DNA of 64,000 nucleotides from Falsiphaeobacter marinintestinus (GTDB lineage Bacteria > Pseudomonadota > Alphaproteobacteria > Rhodobacterales > Rhodobacteraceae). The notes below the pieces were generated by a model that saw only the letters and a program-made list of their open reading frames with translations, was not told the origin of the DNA and ran no database searches. Of this stretch, positions 9,157-18,008 are shown piece by piece. Every line of letters begins with the position of its first letter. Position 1 is the first letter of the stretch. A program made the position numbers and the translations under genes. The stretch covers positions 372,001-436,000 of the forward strand of contig NZ_VOGO01000002.1 of assembly GCF_007923355.1 (NCBI RefSeq), in the 5' to 3' direction.

Positions 9157-9651
9157 ATGAGCAAAATGCATGTGAAAATGACGGTGAACGGTAAAGAGGT
9201 CGAAGCCCTTGCCGAGCCGCGCACGCTTCTGATCCATTTCCTGCGGGAAGATCTGAAAATCACCGGCCCCCATATCGGGTGCGAAACCAGCCATTGCGGT
9301 GCCTGTACCGTCGACATCGACGGCAAGTCGGTTAAATCCTGCACCGTTTTTGTGGCTCAAGCCAACGGGGCAGATGTGACCACGGTTGAAGGGCTGGTGA
9401 ACGAAGATGGCACACTCGGCGTCATTCAGGAAATGTTCCGCGAGCATCACGGCCTTCAGTGCGGGTTCTGCACACCCGGCATGATCACCCGCGCACATCG
9501 CCTGCTGCAGGAAAACCCGACGCCCAGCGAAGAAGAAGTCCGCTTTGGCATGGCCGGCAATCTGTGCCGCTGCACCGGGTATCAGAACATCGTCAAATCG
9601 ATCCTGGCCGCGGCCGATCATTTGAACGCTCAGAAGGAGGCCGCCGAATGA
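9157..9651 (+). CDS. coxS: CO dehydrogenase small subunit, two [2Fe-2S] clusters
   Basis: Iron-sulfur subunit carrying electrons from the Mo-Cu site to FAD. All eight cluster cysteines are seen at the positions found in Oligotropha CoxS: Cys42, 47, 50 and 62 in the plant-ferredoxin-like N-terminal domain, and Cys102, 105, 137 and 139 in the helical C-terminal domain (QCGFCTPGM and LCRCTGYQ). 164 residues. The frame is open upstream, but the ATG at 9157 with AGGGAGGA before it is the clear start. It overlaps coxL in an ATGA. Confidence 0.97.
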   Translation: MSKMHVKMTVNGKEVEALAEPRTLLIHFLREDLKITGPHIGCETSHCGACTVDIDGKSVKSCTVFVAQANGADVTTVEGLVNEDGTLGVIQEMFREHHGLQCGFCTPGMITRAHRLLQENPTPSEEEVRFGMAGNLCRCTGYQNIVKSILAAADHLNAQKEAAE

Positions 9652-12065
9652 AGGACGAAGTTCAAACCCCCGCAGAACGCACCGCCAACCTCAAAGGCAT
9701 GGGCACGTCCCGCAAGCGGGTCGAAGACGTCCGGTTCACGCAAGGCCGTGGCAATTACGTCGATGACATCAAGATGGATGGAATGCTGTATGGCGATTTC
9801 GTCCGCTCTCCCTATGCCCACGCCCGCGTGGTCAGCGTCAACAAAGAGGCCGCTCTGGCGATCCCTGGTGTCGTTGCGGTTCTGACGGCAGAAGACCTTG
9901 AACCCCTTGGCCTGCACTGGATGCCCACATTGGCCGGTGACAAGCAGATGGTTCTGGCGGATGGCAAAGTGTTGTTTCAGGGTCAGGAGGTCGCCTACGT
10001 CGTCGCCGATGACCGCTACGTGGCCGCCGACGCCGCGGAACTGGTCGAAGTGGAATACGAAGAACTGCCCGTGGTCGTCGACCCGTTCGAGGCGCTGAAG
10101 ACAGACGTGGTTCTACGCGAAGATCTGGCTGGCCAGACCGAAGGCGCGCATGGCCCGCGCAAACATCACAACCACATCTTCACCTGGGAAGCAGGCGAAA
10201 AGGACGCGACCGAAGCCGTCATCGCAGGTGCCGACGTGGTCGCCGAAGAGATGGTGTATTACCACCGCACGCACCCATGTCCGCTGGAAACCTGCGGCTG
10301 CGTTGCGTCGATGGACAAGGTCACCGGCAAGCTGACGCTGTATGGCACATTCCAGGCCCCGCACGCGATCCGGACCGTGGTCTCGCTGATTTCCGGCATT
10401 GCCGAACACAACATCCGCGTCATCAGCCCCGATATCGGCGGCGGGTTTGGCAACAAGGTCGGTGCCTATCCGGGCTATGTCTGTTCAGTCGTGGCCTCCA
10501 TCGTGACCGGAAAGCCGGTCAAGTGGATCGAAGACCGGATGGAGAACCTGATGTCCACTGCCTTTGCCCGCGATTACTGGATGCAGGGCAAGATCGCCGC
10601 CACGTCCGAGGGCAAGATCACCGGGTTGTGGTGTCACACGACTGCAGATCACGGCGGCTTTGATGCCTGCGCCGACCCGACCAAGTTTCCCGCCGGGTTC
10701 ATGAACATCTGCACCGGATCGTATGACATTCCGACGGCCTATCTGGCGGTGGACGGTGTTTATACCAACAAGGCTCCGGGCGGCGTGGCCTATCGCTGTT
10801 CGTTCCGCGTGACCGAAGCGGCGTACTTCATCGAACGCATGATCGAGGTTCTTGCGATCAAGTTAAACATGGACGCGGCTGAACTGCGCCGGATCAACTT
10901 CATCCGCAAAGACCAGTTCCCGTACCAGTCCGCTTTGGGCTGGGAGTATGACAGCGGCGATTATCACACCGCATGGGACAAGGCGATGAACGCGGTCGGC
11001 TATGACGACCTGCGCGCCGAGCAGGCCCAACAGCTTGAGGACTTCAATGCTGGCAAAACCCGCAAGCTGATGGGGATCGGCCTGACGCACTTTACCGAGA
11101 TCGTCGGGGCAGGGCCGGTCAAGAACTGCGATATTCTTGGGCTGGGTATGTTCGACAGCTGCGAAATCCGCATTCACCCCACCGGGTCGGCGCTCGCACG
11201 TCTGGGCACGATCAGTCAGGGGCAGGGGCATGCCACGACCTTTGCCCAGATCATCGCCTCCGAAATTGGCATTCCTGCCGATGACATCACGCTGGAAGAG
11301 GGCGACACCGACACCGCGCCTTACGGTCTGGGCACCTATGGCTCACGCTCCACTCCGGTTGCCGGGGCGGCAACAGCAATGGCGGGGCGCAAGATCCGCG
11401 CCAAAGCGCAGATGATCGCGGCCTATCTGCTTGAGGTCCACGACGACGATGTTGAATTCGACATTGATCGTTTTGTGGTCAAAGGCGCACCCGAGCGGTT
11501 CAAGACGATGAAGGAAATCGCCTTTGCCGCCTATAATCAGGCGATCCCGGGCATCGAACCGGGTCTGGAAGCGGTCAGCTACTATGATCCGCCAAACATG
11601 ACCTATCCCTTCGGGGCCTATGTCTGTGTGCTGGACATCGACGTTGATACGGGTGAGGCCGAGGTACGCCAGTTCTATGCGCTGGACGATTGCGGCACCC
11701 GCATTAACCCGATGATCATCGAAGGGCAGGTGCATGGCGGTCTGACCGAAGCGCTGGCCATCGCGATGGGGCAAGAGATTGCTTATGATGAGATGGGCAA
11801 CGTGAAAACCGGCACGCTGATGGACTTCTTCTGGCCAACGGCCTGGGAAACGCCGAACTATCAGACTGACCACACCACCACCCCAAGCCCGCATCACCCG
11901 ATTGGGGCCAAGGGTGTGGGCGAAAGCCCCAATGTGGGCGGTGTGCCATGCTTCTCGAATGCTGTGCATGATGCGTTCAAGTCCTTTGGCCTGACGCAAA
12001 CCCACATGCCGCATGATCATTGGCGGATCTGGAAAACCGCCAACGGTCTGGGCCTGCATGGGTGA
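9648..12065 (+). CDS. coxL: CO dehydrogenase large subunit, form I (molybdenum-copper active site)
   Basis: Catalytic subunit that oxidises CO with water to CO2, two electrons and two protons. 805 residues; the Oligotropha enzyme has 809. The form I signature loop AYRCSFR spans 381-387, with Cys384 expected to carry the sulfur that bridges to copper. Glu759 in GAKGVGES matches the conserved active-site glutamate of molybdenum hydroxylases. GGGFGNK (about 264-270) is a cofactor-binding loop. Form II homologues carry AYRGAGR instead and have a different gene order, so this is a genuine CO dehydrogenase by both criteria. The ATG at 9648 overlaps the coxS stop. Confidence 0.97.
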   Translation: MKDEVQTPAERTANLKGMGTSRKRVEDVRFTQGRGNYVDDIKMDGMLYGDFVRSPYAHARVVSVNKEAALAIPGVVAVLTAEDLEPLGLHWMPTLAGDKQMVLADGKVLFQGQEVAYVVADDRYVAADAAELVEVEYEELPVVVDPFEALKTDVVLREDLAGQTEGAHGPRKHHNHIFTWEAGEKDATEAVIAGADVVAEEMVYYHRTHPCPLETCGCVASMDKVTGKLTLYGTFQAPHAIRTVVSLISGIAEHNIRVISPDIGGGFGNKVGAYPGYVCSVVASIVTGKPVKWIEDRMENLMSTAFARDYWMQGKIAATSEGKITGLWCHTTADHGGFDACADPTKFPAGFMNICTGSYDIPTAYLAVDGVYTNKAPGGVAYRCSFRVTEAAYFIERMIEVLAIKLNMDAAELRRINFIRKDQFPYQSALGWEYDSGDYHTAWDKAMNAVGYDDLRAEQAQQLEDFNAGKTRKLMGIGLTHFTEIVGAGPVKNCDILGLGMFDSCEIRIHPTGSALARLGTISQGQGHATTFAQIIASEIGIPADDITLEEGDTDTAPYGLGTYGSRSTPVAGAATAMAGRKIRAKAQMIAAYLLEVHDDDVEFDIDRFVVKGAPERFKTMKEIAFAAYNQAIPGIEPGLEAVSYYDPPNMTYPFGAYVCVLDIDVDTGEAEVRQFYALDDCGTRINPMIIEGQVHGGLTEALAIAMGQEIAYDEMGNVKTGTLMDFFWPTAWETPNYQTDHTTTPSPHHPIGAKGVGESPNVGGVPCFSNAVHDAFKSFGLTQTHMPHDHWRIWKTANGLGLHG

Positions 12066-12074
12066 TAGGATGGC

Positions 12075-12103
12075 TTTGGCCGGGGTGATTTGCCCCGGCC
12101 GAA
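12075..12103 (+). promoter_or_regulatory. Intercistronic hairpin after coxL
   Basis: GGCCGGGG (12078-12085) pairs perfectly with CCCCGGCC (12093-12100) around a seven-base loop. Flanking TTT and GAA extend the stem to 11 pairs with one wobble. No T-run follows, so an mRNA-stabilising or processing element at the 3' end of coxMSL is more likely than full termination. Confidence 0.7.
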
Positions 12104-12122
12104 ACCTCACAGGAGACGTCTG

Positions 12123-12608
12123 ATGTCCAAAATCGAAACCCGTCTGGCTGACCTTGGCCTGACCCTTCCGGCTGCCACCCAGATCCCGCCTTCGGTGCAT
12201 TTGCCGTTCAGCTTGGTGAATGTCCGTGGCCCGCGCGTGATGATTTCGGGCCATCCCAAATCAAACGCCGATGGCAGTATGGGCGGACCGTTTGGGGTCT
12301 TGGGCGACGACATGACCACGCAAGAGGGCTATGACGCATCGCGCGACATCGCGCTGTCTGTCCTGGCGAACGTCAAAGCCGAGATCGGTGATCTTGACCG
12401 CGTTGTCGGCTGGATGCGTGTGTTCGGCATGGTCAATTCCGCGCCCGGTTTCAAGGAACAGCACCTTGTCATCAACGGGTTCAGCGACCTCATCCTTGAC
12501 GTGTTCGGGGCCGAGATCGGCAAACATTCCCGGTCTGCCATCGGCACGCATGGATTGCCCATGGGCTTCGCGATCGAGGTCGAAGCCGAGTTGGAGATAT
12601 CTGCGTGA
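12123..12608 (+). CDS. RidA/YjgF/UK114-family protein inside the cox operon
   Basis: Small trimeric-barrel family whose best-known member, RidA, hydrolyses reactive enamine and imine intermediates; many members have unknown roles. 161 residues. The C-terminal SRSAIGTHGLPMG segment contains the family arginine in its usual place; the GHP(K)xxADG and GYDASRDIALSVLANVK segments also fit. ATG at 12123 has CAGGAGACG before it; an in-frame extension upstream lacks support. It is coupled to coxD by a GTGA overlap, so it belongs to the accessory half of the operon. It is not part of the classical Oligotropha cox cluster. Its role here is unknown. Confidence 0.85.
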   Translation: MSKIETRLADLGLTLPAATQIPPSVHLPFSLVNVRGPRVMISGHPKSNADGSMGGPFGVLGDDMTTQEGYDASRDIALSVLANVKAEIGDLDRVVGWMRVFGMVNSAPGFKEQHLVINGFSDLILDVFGAEIGKHSRSAIGTHGLPMGFAIEVEAELEISA

Positions 12609-13456
12609 GTTTTGAGAGCATTCAAAAATCTCTGGCCGGACAGGGCTATGTGGCAGGCGACCGTCTGGCCATGGCCCTGCATCTGGCCGACACGCTGGGC
12701 CGACCCCTGTTGCTGGAAGGGCCTGCAGGCGTTGGCAAGACCGAGGTCGCCAAGGCCCTGGCCGCGATGAAGAACACGCAGTTGATCCGCCTTCAGTGTT
12801 ACGAAGGGCTCGACGCGTCGCACGCGATCTACGAATGGAACTATCAGCGCCAGCTTTTGGCAATCCGCGCGGGCACCGGAGAGGATGAACTGTTCTCGGA
12901 CAAATATCTGCTGCGCCGCCCACTGCTTGAGGCGATAAGCGCGGATATACCTCCGGTTCTGTTGATTGATGAGATCGACCGGGCCGATGAAGAATTTGAA
13001 GCCTATTTGCTGGAAATTCTGTCCGATTTCCAAATCACCATTCCCGAACTCGGCACGTTGAAAGCCACGTCGCGCCCGTTGGTGATCTTGACGGCCAACG
13101 GCACGCGCGATCTGTCCGACGCGCTGCGCCGTCGCTGTCTTTACGCGTTCCTCGATTATCCCGACCGCGAAACCGAACTGGCGATCCTGAACGCGCGGAT
13201 GCCGGGGCTGGAGGCAAAACTTGCCCGTCAGATCGTCGGTGTCGTGCAACAGATCCGGCGCGAAGACCTCGAAAAAGTACCGGGTATTGCAGAAATGCTG
13301 GACTGGGCCGCTGCACTGTCGGGCCTTGGCCTGAACGATATGGCGCAAGACCCCGAGATGCTTCAGGCCACGCTGGTCTGCCTTCTCAAAACTGCCGCCG
13401 ACCGCGACGCCGCCCCGCGCCAAGTGCTGGATGCCATGATCGGCAAGGTGGCGTAA
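12605..13456 (+). CDS. coxD: CoxD, MoxR-type AAA+ ATPase
   Basis: ATPase chaperone needed in Oligotropha for building the copper- and sulfur-containing [CuSMoO2] active site in CoxL. 283 residues. Walker A is GPAGVGKT at 39-46, Walker B is VLLIDEIDR at about 118-126, and a sensor segment LTANGTRDLSDALRRR follows. GTG start at 12605 lies within the stop of the RidA-like gene; the gene ends in TAATG with coxE. MoxR ATPases normally work with a VWA protein, here CoxE. Confidence 0.95.
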   Translation: MSFESIQKSLAGQGYVAGDRLAMALHLADTLGRPLLLEGPAGVGKTEVAKALAAMKNTQLIRLQCYEGLDASHAIYEWNYQRQLLAIRAGTGEDELFSDKYLLRRPLLEAISADIPPVLLIDEIDRADEEFEAYLLEILSDFQITIPELGTLKATSRPLVILTANGTRDLSDALRRRCLYAFLDYPDRETELAILNARMPGLEAKLARQIVGVVQQIRREDLEKVPGIAEMLDWAAALSGLGLNDMAQDPEMLQATLVCLLKTAADRDAAPRQVLDAMIGKVA

Positions 13457-14646
13457 TGCAGGTTACCCGCTTTCCCGCCCGCGCCGAAGGGATGGCCGAC
13501 CGGATGTCCGGGTTTGTCGCGCATCTGCGTGGCAACGGGGTGCGGGTTGGCCCGCAAGAAACCGCAGATTCGCTACAAGCACTGGCCGCCGTCGACGCCA
13601 CAAATCCGGAACAGGCCCGCGCCGCCCTGTGCAGTCTTCTGGCGCAGGACGCCGAAGATTGGCGCCGATTTGACGATCTGTTCGACGCCTACTGGTTTAA
13701 TGCCGGGCGTCAGCGGGCAGGCAACGTGTCGACCCATGTTCAGGTGCAAGCCGCGCGCCCGACCTTGTGGCAACCGCATTTCGAACCCGATGCAGGCGAC
13801 GGCAATGCCGAAGCTGCGCCCGAAGACGCATCGCCAGATCCCGGAGCCGAGGACGCCGAGGGCACCGATGGCCGCTTGATCGCGACACGGACAATCAACC
13901 TCAACCGCCGCGACCTGCGCGAACTGATGGATGAACACAGCTTGCGTCAGGCCGAAGTGGCCGCAGAACGTATCGCACGCGCCATAAAAGACCGCCGGTC
14001 CAGACGTCGCAAACAGGCGTTGCGCGGACCGGCATTGGACATGCGCCGCATTCAGCGCGCCAGCCTCGCGCGGGGCGGCGAGCCGATGGACCTGTTCCGC
14101 AAAGCCAAACCACCACGCCCGATGCGCATCGTGGCGATCTGCGACGTCAGCGGATCGATGACAGCTTATGCGCGGGTTTTTCTTGCGTTTCTCAAAGGGC
14201 TGGTTGGCAGCGGGATTCAGGCCGATGCCTATCTGTTTCACACCCGCCTGATGCGTGTAACGGATGCCTTGCAAGACCACGACACCCTGCGCGCTGCAGC
14301 CCGGCTTAGCCTGATGGCCGAAGGCTTTGGGGGCGGGACCGACATCACAGGCAGCCTGCGCAGCTTTGTCGACGGGTATGGCGCAAAGGCGCTGAACGGG
14401 CGCACCGTCGTGGTGATCCTGTCGGATGGGTACTGTACCTCGTCCCCGGATGATCTGGGCGACGTTCTGGCCCTCATTCGTCGCAAGGCGCGCCGCATCG
14501 TCTGGCTTAACCCCCTGAAAGGCTGGCAGGATTACGCCCCTGTGGCCGCCGCGATCCGGGCGGCTGAGCCGCATCTGGACGCGCATCTTCCCGCAAACAC
14601 GCTTCAGGCGCTCGCCGCGCTTGAACCCGAATTCGCCAAGCTCTGA
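13456..14646 (+). CDS. coxE: CoxE, VWA-domain CO dehydrogenase maturation factor
   Basis: Partner of the CoxD ATPase; in Oligotropha it is required for copper insertion into CoxL. 396 residues. The C-terminal von Willebrand A domain carries a metal-ion-dependent adhesion site: Asp230, Ser232 and Ser234 in CDVSGS, threonine in GGGTDITGS (about 293-301) and the LSDGY segment (about 327). Residues about 110-140 form an acidic Ala/Asp/Glu-rich linker, followed by a basic RRSRRRKQ patch (about 178-185). Start overlaps the coxD stop by one base. Confidence 0.95.
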   Translation: MQVTRFPARAEGMADRMSGFVAHLRGNGVRVGPQETADSLQALAAVDATNPEQARAALCSLLAQDAEDWRRFDDLFDAYWFNAGRQRAGNVSTHVQVQAARPTLWQPHFEPDAGDGNAEAAPEDASPDPGAEDAEGTDGRLIATRTINLNRRDLRELMDEHSLRQAEVAAERIARAIKDRRSRRRKQALRGPALDMRRIQRASLARGGEPMDLFRKAKPPRPMRIVAICDVSGSMTAYARVFLAFLKGLVGSGIQADAYLFHTRLMRVTDALQDHDTLRAAARLSLMAEGFGGGTDITGSLRSFVDGYGAKALNGRTVVVILSDGYCTSSPDDLGDVLALIRRKARRIVWLNPLKGWQDYAPVAAAIRAAEPHLDAHLPANTLQALAALEPEFAKL

Positions 14647-14657
14647 AAGGACAGCCG

Positions 14658-15428
14658 ATGCCCGGTTTCGACATCTTCGATACCCTCGACACGCTGCGCC
14701 AGAATGGCGATGCCTTCTGTGTCGCCACGGTTCTGCGCACCGCCGACGTGACCTCGGCCAAGGCCGGGGCCAAGGCGGCCGTTACAACCGATGGGCAAAT
14801 CCATGGTCATCTGGGCGGCGGGTGTGTCCAGCGCGCGGTCAAGGCCGCCGCTGAAACTGCTCTGGCCCAGGGCGCGCCGCAGATGATCCGGGTGAAACCG
14901 TCCGAAAAGGTCGTCGAAATGCACGATCCTGACGGGTTCCAGACGTTCAAAAGCGGCTGCCCCTCGGGCGGAACCGTTGATTTGTTGATCGAACCCTATC
15001 AACCCGCGCCACGCCTTGCCGTGTTCGGCAGCGGCCCGATTGCGACGGCTTTGACAGACCACGCCACGCTGACGGGCTTGCGCGTTGTGGCGGGCGAACA
15101 GGGGCTCGACCATATCGAACCGCGCGACTTCGTCGTCGTGGCCTCGCAAGGGCAGGGCGATCTGGCCGCTTTGCGTCAGGCGCTCGACAGCCCGGCCCGC
15201 CGGGTGTCGATGGTGGCCAGTCGCCGCAAGGCCGATGTGCTTAGCGCGAAACTGATCGGGTCCGGTCTGACCGAGGCCAGCGTTCACCGCCTGAAATCGC
15301 CCGCCGGTCTGGATATCGGAGCTGTCGATCCGCAAGAGATCGCCCTGTCGATCCTTGCCGAAATCGTCAAATGGCGAAACCAGGACATGCAAACGCAAAA
15401 CGGAGATCACGATGAGAAAATGGCTTGA
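14658..15428 (+). CDS. coxF: CoxF, XdhC-family molybdenum cofactor chaperone
   Basis: XdhC/CoxF family. XdhC binds molybdenum cofactor, protects it and assists its sulfuration before insertion into molybdenum hydroxylases; CoxF belongs to the same set. 256 residues. The N-terminal XdhC/CoxI domain has LGGGCVQRAV (about 54-63) and a GCPSGGTVDLL segment (about 98-108), both with conserved cysteines. The C-terminal Rossmann-like domain has AVFGSGPIATAL and ends with SPAGLDIGAVDPQEIALSIL, a family motif. The 3' end overlaps the start of the small peptide gene by 17 bases. Confidence 0.92.
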   Translation: MPGFDIFDTLDTLRQNGDAFCVATVLRTADVTSAKAGAKAAVTTDGQIHGHLGGGCVQRAVKAAAETALAQGAPQMIRVKPSEKVVEMHDPDGFQTFKSGCPSGGTVDLLIEPYQPAPRLAVFGSGPIATALTDHATLTGLRVVAGEQGLDHIEPRDFVVVASQGQGDLAALRQALDSPARRVSMVASRRKADVLSAKLIGSGLTEASVHRLKSPAGLDIGAVDPQEIALSILAEIVKWRNQDMQTQNGDHDEKMA

Positions 15429-15516
15429 GAACCTGTTCGCGCGCCCCGAAACCCCCGATCTGACTGACGCCGAAGCCGCCGAACTGGCGCTGCGCGTCTT
15501 CCCGAAATGTTGCTGA
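15412..15516 (+). CDS. 34-residue peptide ending in Cys-Cys, between coxF and coxG
   Basis: Short open frame, not recognised. It reads MRKWLENLFARPETPDLT, then DAEAAELALRVFPKCC. GGAG lies six to seven bases before the ATG, and the gene overlaps coxF at one end and stops 16 bases before coxG, so it is well placed for coupled translation. An amphipathic basic start, a Pro-rich turn, an acidic Ala/Glu helix and a terminal FPKCC are visible. A C-terminal cysteine pair would suit metal or persulfide handling, which would make sense during assembly of a Cu-S-Mo site, but that is only an idea. It could also be a chance frame; the ribosome site and tight fit argue against this. Confidence 0.6.
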   Translation: MRKWLENLFARPETPDLTDAEAAELALRVFPKCC

Positions 15517-15532
15517 CAACAGGAAAACCCGA

Positions 15533-15985
15533 ATGGAACTAAGTGACGAAATCCGAATTTCCGCGCCCAAGGCTGCGGTCTATGCGGCCCTGAACGACCC
15601 TGAAATCCTGCGCCAGTGTATCCCTGGCTGTGAAGAGCTTATCCAGCATTCGCCCGAGGAACTGGAAGCCAAGGTTGTGCTGAAGATCGGGCCGGTCAAA
15701 GCCCGGTTTGCCGGCAACGTGACTCTGGACACGGCCAAGGCACCAGACGGGTTTTCGCTGACCGGCGAAGGCAAGGGCGGCGCTGCCGGATACGCCAAGG
15801 GCGGGGCCGAGGTGACGCTGACAGAAGACGGGGATGAGACGGTTCTTGCCTATACCGCCAAGGCCGATGTCGGAGGCAAGATTGCCCAGTTGGGCAGTCG
15901 CCTGATCCTTGGGACAGCCAAGAAACTGTCGGGCAAATTCTTTTCGAAATTTGCCGAAATTGTTGGGAATTCTGCGGCAGGATAG
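15533..15985 (+). CDS. coxG: CoxG, SRPBCC-family CO dehydrogenase partner
   Basis: SRPBCC (Bet v1-like) fold protein. CoxG is linked to membrane attachment of CO dehydrogenase and electron transfer to quinone in other bacteria. 150 residues covering a single domain: SDEIRISAPKAAVYAALNDPEILRQCIPGCEEL at the start, then KIGPVKARFAGNV and a C-terminal helix LILGTAKKLSGKFFSKFAEIVG. Several CoxG proteins carry an extra C-terminal tail for membrane binding; here the protein stops right after the final amphipathic helix. Last gene of the cox cluster, followed by a candidate terminator. Confidence 0.93.
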   Translation: MELSDEIRISAPKAAVYAALNDPEILRQCIPGCEELIQHSPEELEAKVVLKIGPVKARFAGNVTLDTAKAPDGFSLTGEGKGGAAGYAKGGAEVTLTEDGDETVLAYTAKADVGGKIAQLGSRLILGTAKKLSGKFFSKFAEIVGNSAAG

Positions 15986-16070
15986 ACTGGGCAAAGATGG
16001 TGCAAGCGCGCAGGCGCCACTACTAACATCTGATAAATTTTCGGACCATGGGGATGGAACGGGAAGAGGC

Positions 16071-16105
16071 AAGGGCGCTCGAAAGGGCGCCTTTGCTGTT
16101 TCTTG
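16071..16105 (+). terminator. Candidate intrinsic terminator of the cox operon
   Basis: AAGGGCGC (16071-16078) pairs with GCGCCTTT (16087-16094), eight pairs with one G-T wobble, around an eight-base loop. GCTGTTTCTT follows. The T-tract is weak, so termination may be partial. Confidence 0.6.
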
Positions 16106-16184
16106 ATCTTTCTCGGTTTAAAGATCAGGTCTGTTCGGTACATACTGGTGTGAAATCCCATCGCCGTCCAAAAAGAGGATTCTC

Positions 16185-16811
16185 GTGCAGACCGGAAAAC
16201 TTGTTCGCTCGTCTCTATCCGCCCAGATCCGGGACCGATTGGTGTCTCAGATCGTCGGGGGTGAGCTTAAGCCAGGTGATCGTCTGGTCGAACTGCGCAT
16301 CGCGTCTGAAATGGAAACCAGCCAGGCCCCGGTGCGCGAAGCATTGCGTGAACTCGAAGCGATGGGGTTGGTCGAAACGGCGCATAACCGCGGGGCAAGG
16401 GTCCGGATTCTGAGCGATGATGAGTTGCGCGAAATCTATGACGTCCGCTCTCAACTGGAAGGTTACGCCGCCGAACTGGTTGCACGCACAGGGGTGTCGC
16501 TGAAATCCAGCCTTGAAAGGAAGATGGCGGACATGCGCCGGGCCGCCAACAAAAGCGACTCCAAAACGTTTTCCGAACACAACACGACCTTTCACCGCCT
16601 GATCATGGAGGCGGCCGGCAATGTGACGCTGGTCAGCCTGTGGGAAGGGCTGAACGTCAAGTCCCGTACAATGTTAAATGTAGCGCGCCACAAAACCGAC
16701 CTGATGGTCGTCACCGAGTCTCATCAGAGGCTCGTCGATGCATTGGAAAGCGGCCACGACATCCGCGCGCGGGACGAAGCCATCGCGCATGTTTTGGACA
16801 ACCGGCCCTGA
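16185..16811 (+). CDS. GntR/FadR-family transcriptional regulator
   Basis: Winged-helix regulator (about residues 8-72; ASEMETSQAPVREALRELEAMG is the helix-turn-helix) with an FCD ligand domain (about 80-205) containing the EHNTTFHRLIMEAAGN segment. 208 residues; it ends slightly sooner than most FCD proteins but the last helix is present. GTG start with AGAGGA six bases before it. It follows the cox terminator and faces a convergent acyltransferase, so its target is not obvious; the cox cluster or genes outside this stretch are possible. Confidence 0.85.
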   Translation: MQTGKLVRSSLSAQIRDRLVSQIVGGELKPGDRLVELRIASEMETSQAPVREALRELEAMGLVETAHNRGARVRILSDDELREIYDVRSQLEGYAAELVARTGVSLKSSLERKMADMRRAANKSDSKTFSEHNTTFHRLIMEAAGNVTLVSLWEGLNVKSRTMLNVARHKTDLMVVTESHQRLVDALESGHDIRARDEAIAHVLDNRP

Positions 16812-16831
16812 CCAACGCGCGTGCGTGCCGG

Positions 16832-17752
16832 TTATTCTGCGTACAGTCCCGGAACCAGCTGCTCTGCCTTGGTTTTCAAAATCTGCGGCGGCGTTCCGGG
16901 CGGATTTTGTGGCCCGTAGTGCACGTCATACTGACCGCCAAGCTTTTCGATCAACTCGGCAGAATAGCGAAGCGACCCGACCATTGCCCCGAAATTGTCA
17001 TCGCCGCGACGAATACGTTTTGCCAGTGATCTGAGCTTGTAATAATACGGCGAGTTGCGAGCGTTCAGCGCGGCAGGAACCACCGGAACCGCGCATTTTT
17101 TTGATACCCGGCTTGTGCCGCTGCGCCATTCGGGTTCAACCAACCTGCCATTTACGTCGCTGGGCACCCGGCCTGACCCAAAGATCAGGATCGCGCCGCC
17201 CGCGTTCAAATGATCGTGCATCAAGCGCACCACATCCTTGGCCGTTTCAGCGCGGTTGTTTTTGCTGATCTTCACCGAGATCATCATCTCGGCGCCCAGA
17301 AACACTTCCGTTTCCTGGTTTGCGACCACTTTCAGATCCGGCCGCCGCTCCAGCAGCGCGCTGGCATGGGCAATGAAATCGAACAATCCCGTGGGGTGTG
17401 TCGAGGCGATGATGACTGGCCCCGTCGTCGGGATATTCTCCAACCCATGCGGTGTGATCGTCGTGCCGCCGTTCAGGCGCAATGTCTGGTCAATCAGCGC
17501 GCGCCCGGACAATCCATTCAGGTTCTCAAGAAGGGTCTGTGTCCCGGCAAGATCGAACAGCGGCCGACCGGTCAGACCGCGGCTTACGGTATCGGCAAGT
17601 TTCATGGCTGCGCGGACCAACCCCAGCCGGACCGTGGCGTCGGGCGGCAGATGCAGCCGCTCTGAGATAATTCGATCCAGGGACCGTGCGCGGTCAGCCT
17701 TCATTGGCATTGCGTCAGGGCAGGGGTGGGTCGGCGACATGACAGAATACAA
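16832..17752 (-). CDS. PlsC/hemolysin-type lysophospholipid acyltransferase
   Basis: Membrane-associated acyltransferase of the lysophospholipid acyltransferase superfamily. The acceptor-site motif appears as THPTGLFDF (His, five residues, Asp), the form found in OlsA/hemolysin-like members rather than strict PlsC (HX4D). ISKNNRAETAKD and FGSGRVPS (replacing the EGxR motif) follow, then VPVVPAAL. Up to 306 residues; ATGs at 17752, 17740 and 17704 are all possible, none with a clear ribosome site. No partner gene is adjacent, so the acyl acceptor is unknown. Confidence 0.8.
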   Translation of the reverse strand: MYSVMSPTHPCPDAMPMKADRARSLDRIISERLHLPPDATVRLGLVRAAMKLADTVSRGLTGRPLFDLAGTQTLLENLNGLSGRALIDQTLRLNGGTTITPHGLENIPTTGPVIIASTHPTGLFDFIAHASALLERRPDLKVVANQETEVFLGAEMMISVKISKNNRAETAKDVVRLMHDHLNAGGAILIFGSGRVPSDVNGRLVEPEWRSGTSRVSKKCAVPVVPAALNARNSPYYYKLRSLAKRIRRGDDNFGAMVGSLRYSAELIEKLGGQYDVHYGPQNPPGTPPQILKTKAEQLVPGLYAE

Positions 17753-17936
17753 TGGTTTTCCAGTCTATTAGTAAAGATGTTTAGTCCGTGAATAAAATAA
17801 TCAGTGATTAATAAATAGCGGTAAACGGCCTGCAGATCAATGGTTTTGTGCCAGATGCCTGATCCCGGGCAGGGGAGTGGTCGGATTGTGCAAAAAAAGC
17901 TATGAATTTGGCATCCATCCGCTTGTCGATTTACTC

Positions 17937-17950
17937 GATTATCGATAATC
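17937..17950. promoter_or_regulatory. Perfect 14-bp palindrome before the b561 gene
   Basis: GATTATCGATAATC is an exact palindrome, 58 bases before the ATG at 18009, in a 256-base AT-richer gap between divergent genes. It is a candidate operator. No matching regulator gene is adjacent. Confidence 0.5.
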
Positions 17951-18008
17951 TGAATCAGCACGCCAGTGTGCAACAAACACGATCGAACGCTTCCGGGAGG
18001 CACCGAAG

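Noticed and set aside
9648-12065. Reading CoxL as a xanthine dehydrogenase-like or form II enzyme
   Set aside because: The active-site loop is AYRCSFR rather than AYRGAGR, the order is M-S-L, and coxDEFG genes follow.
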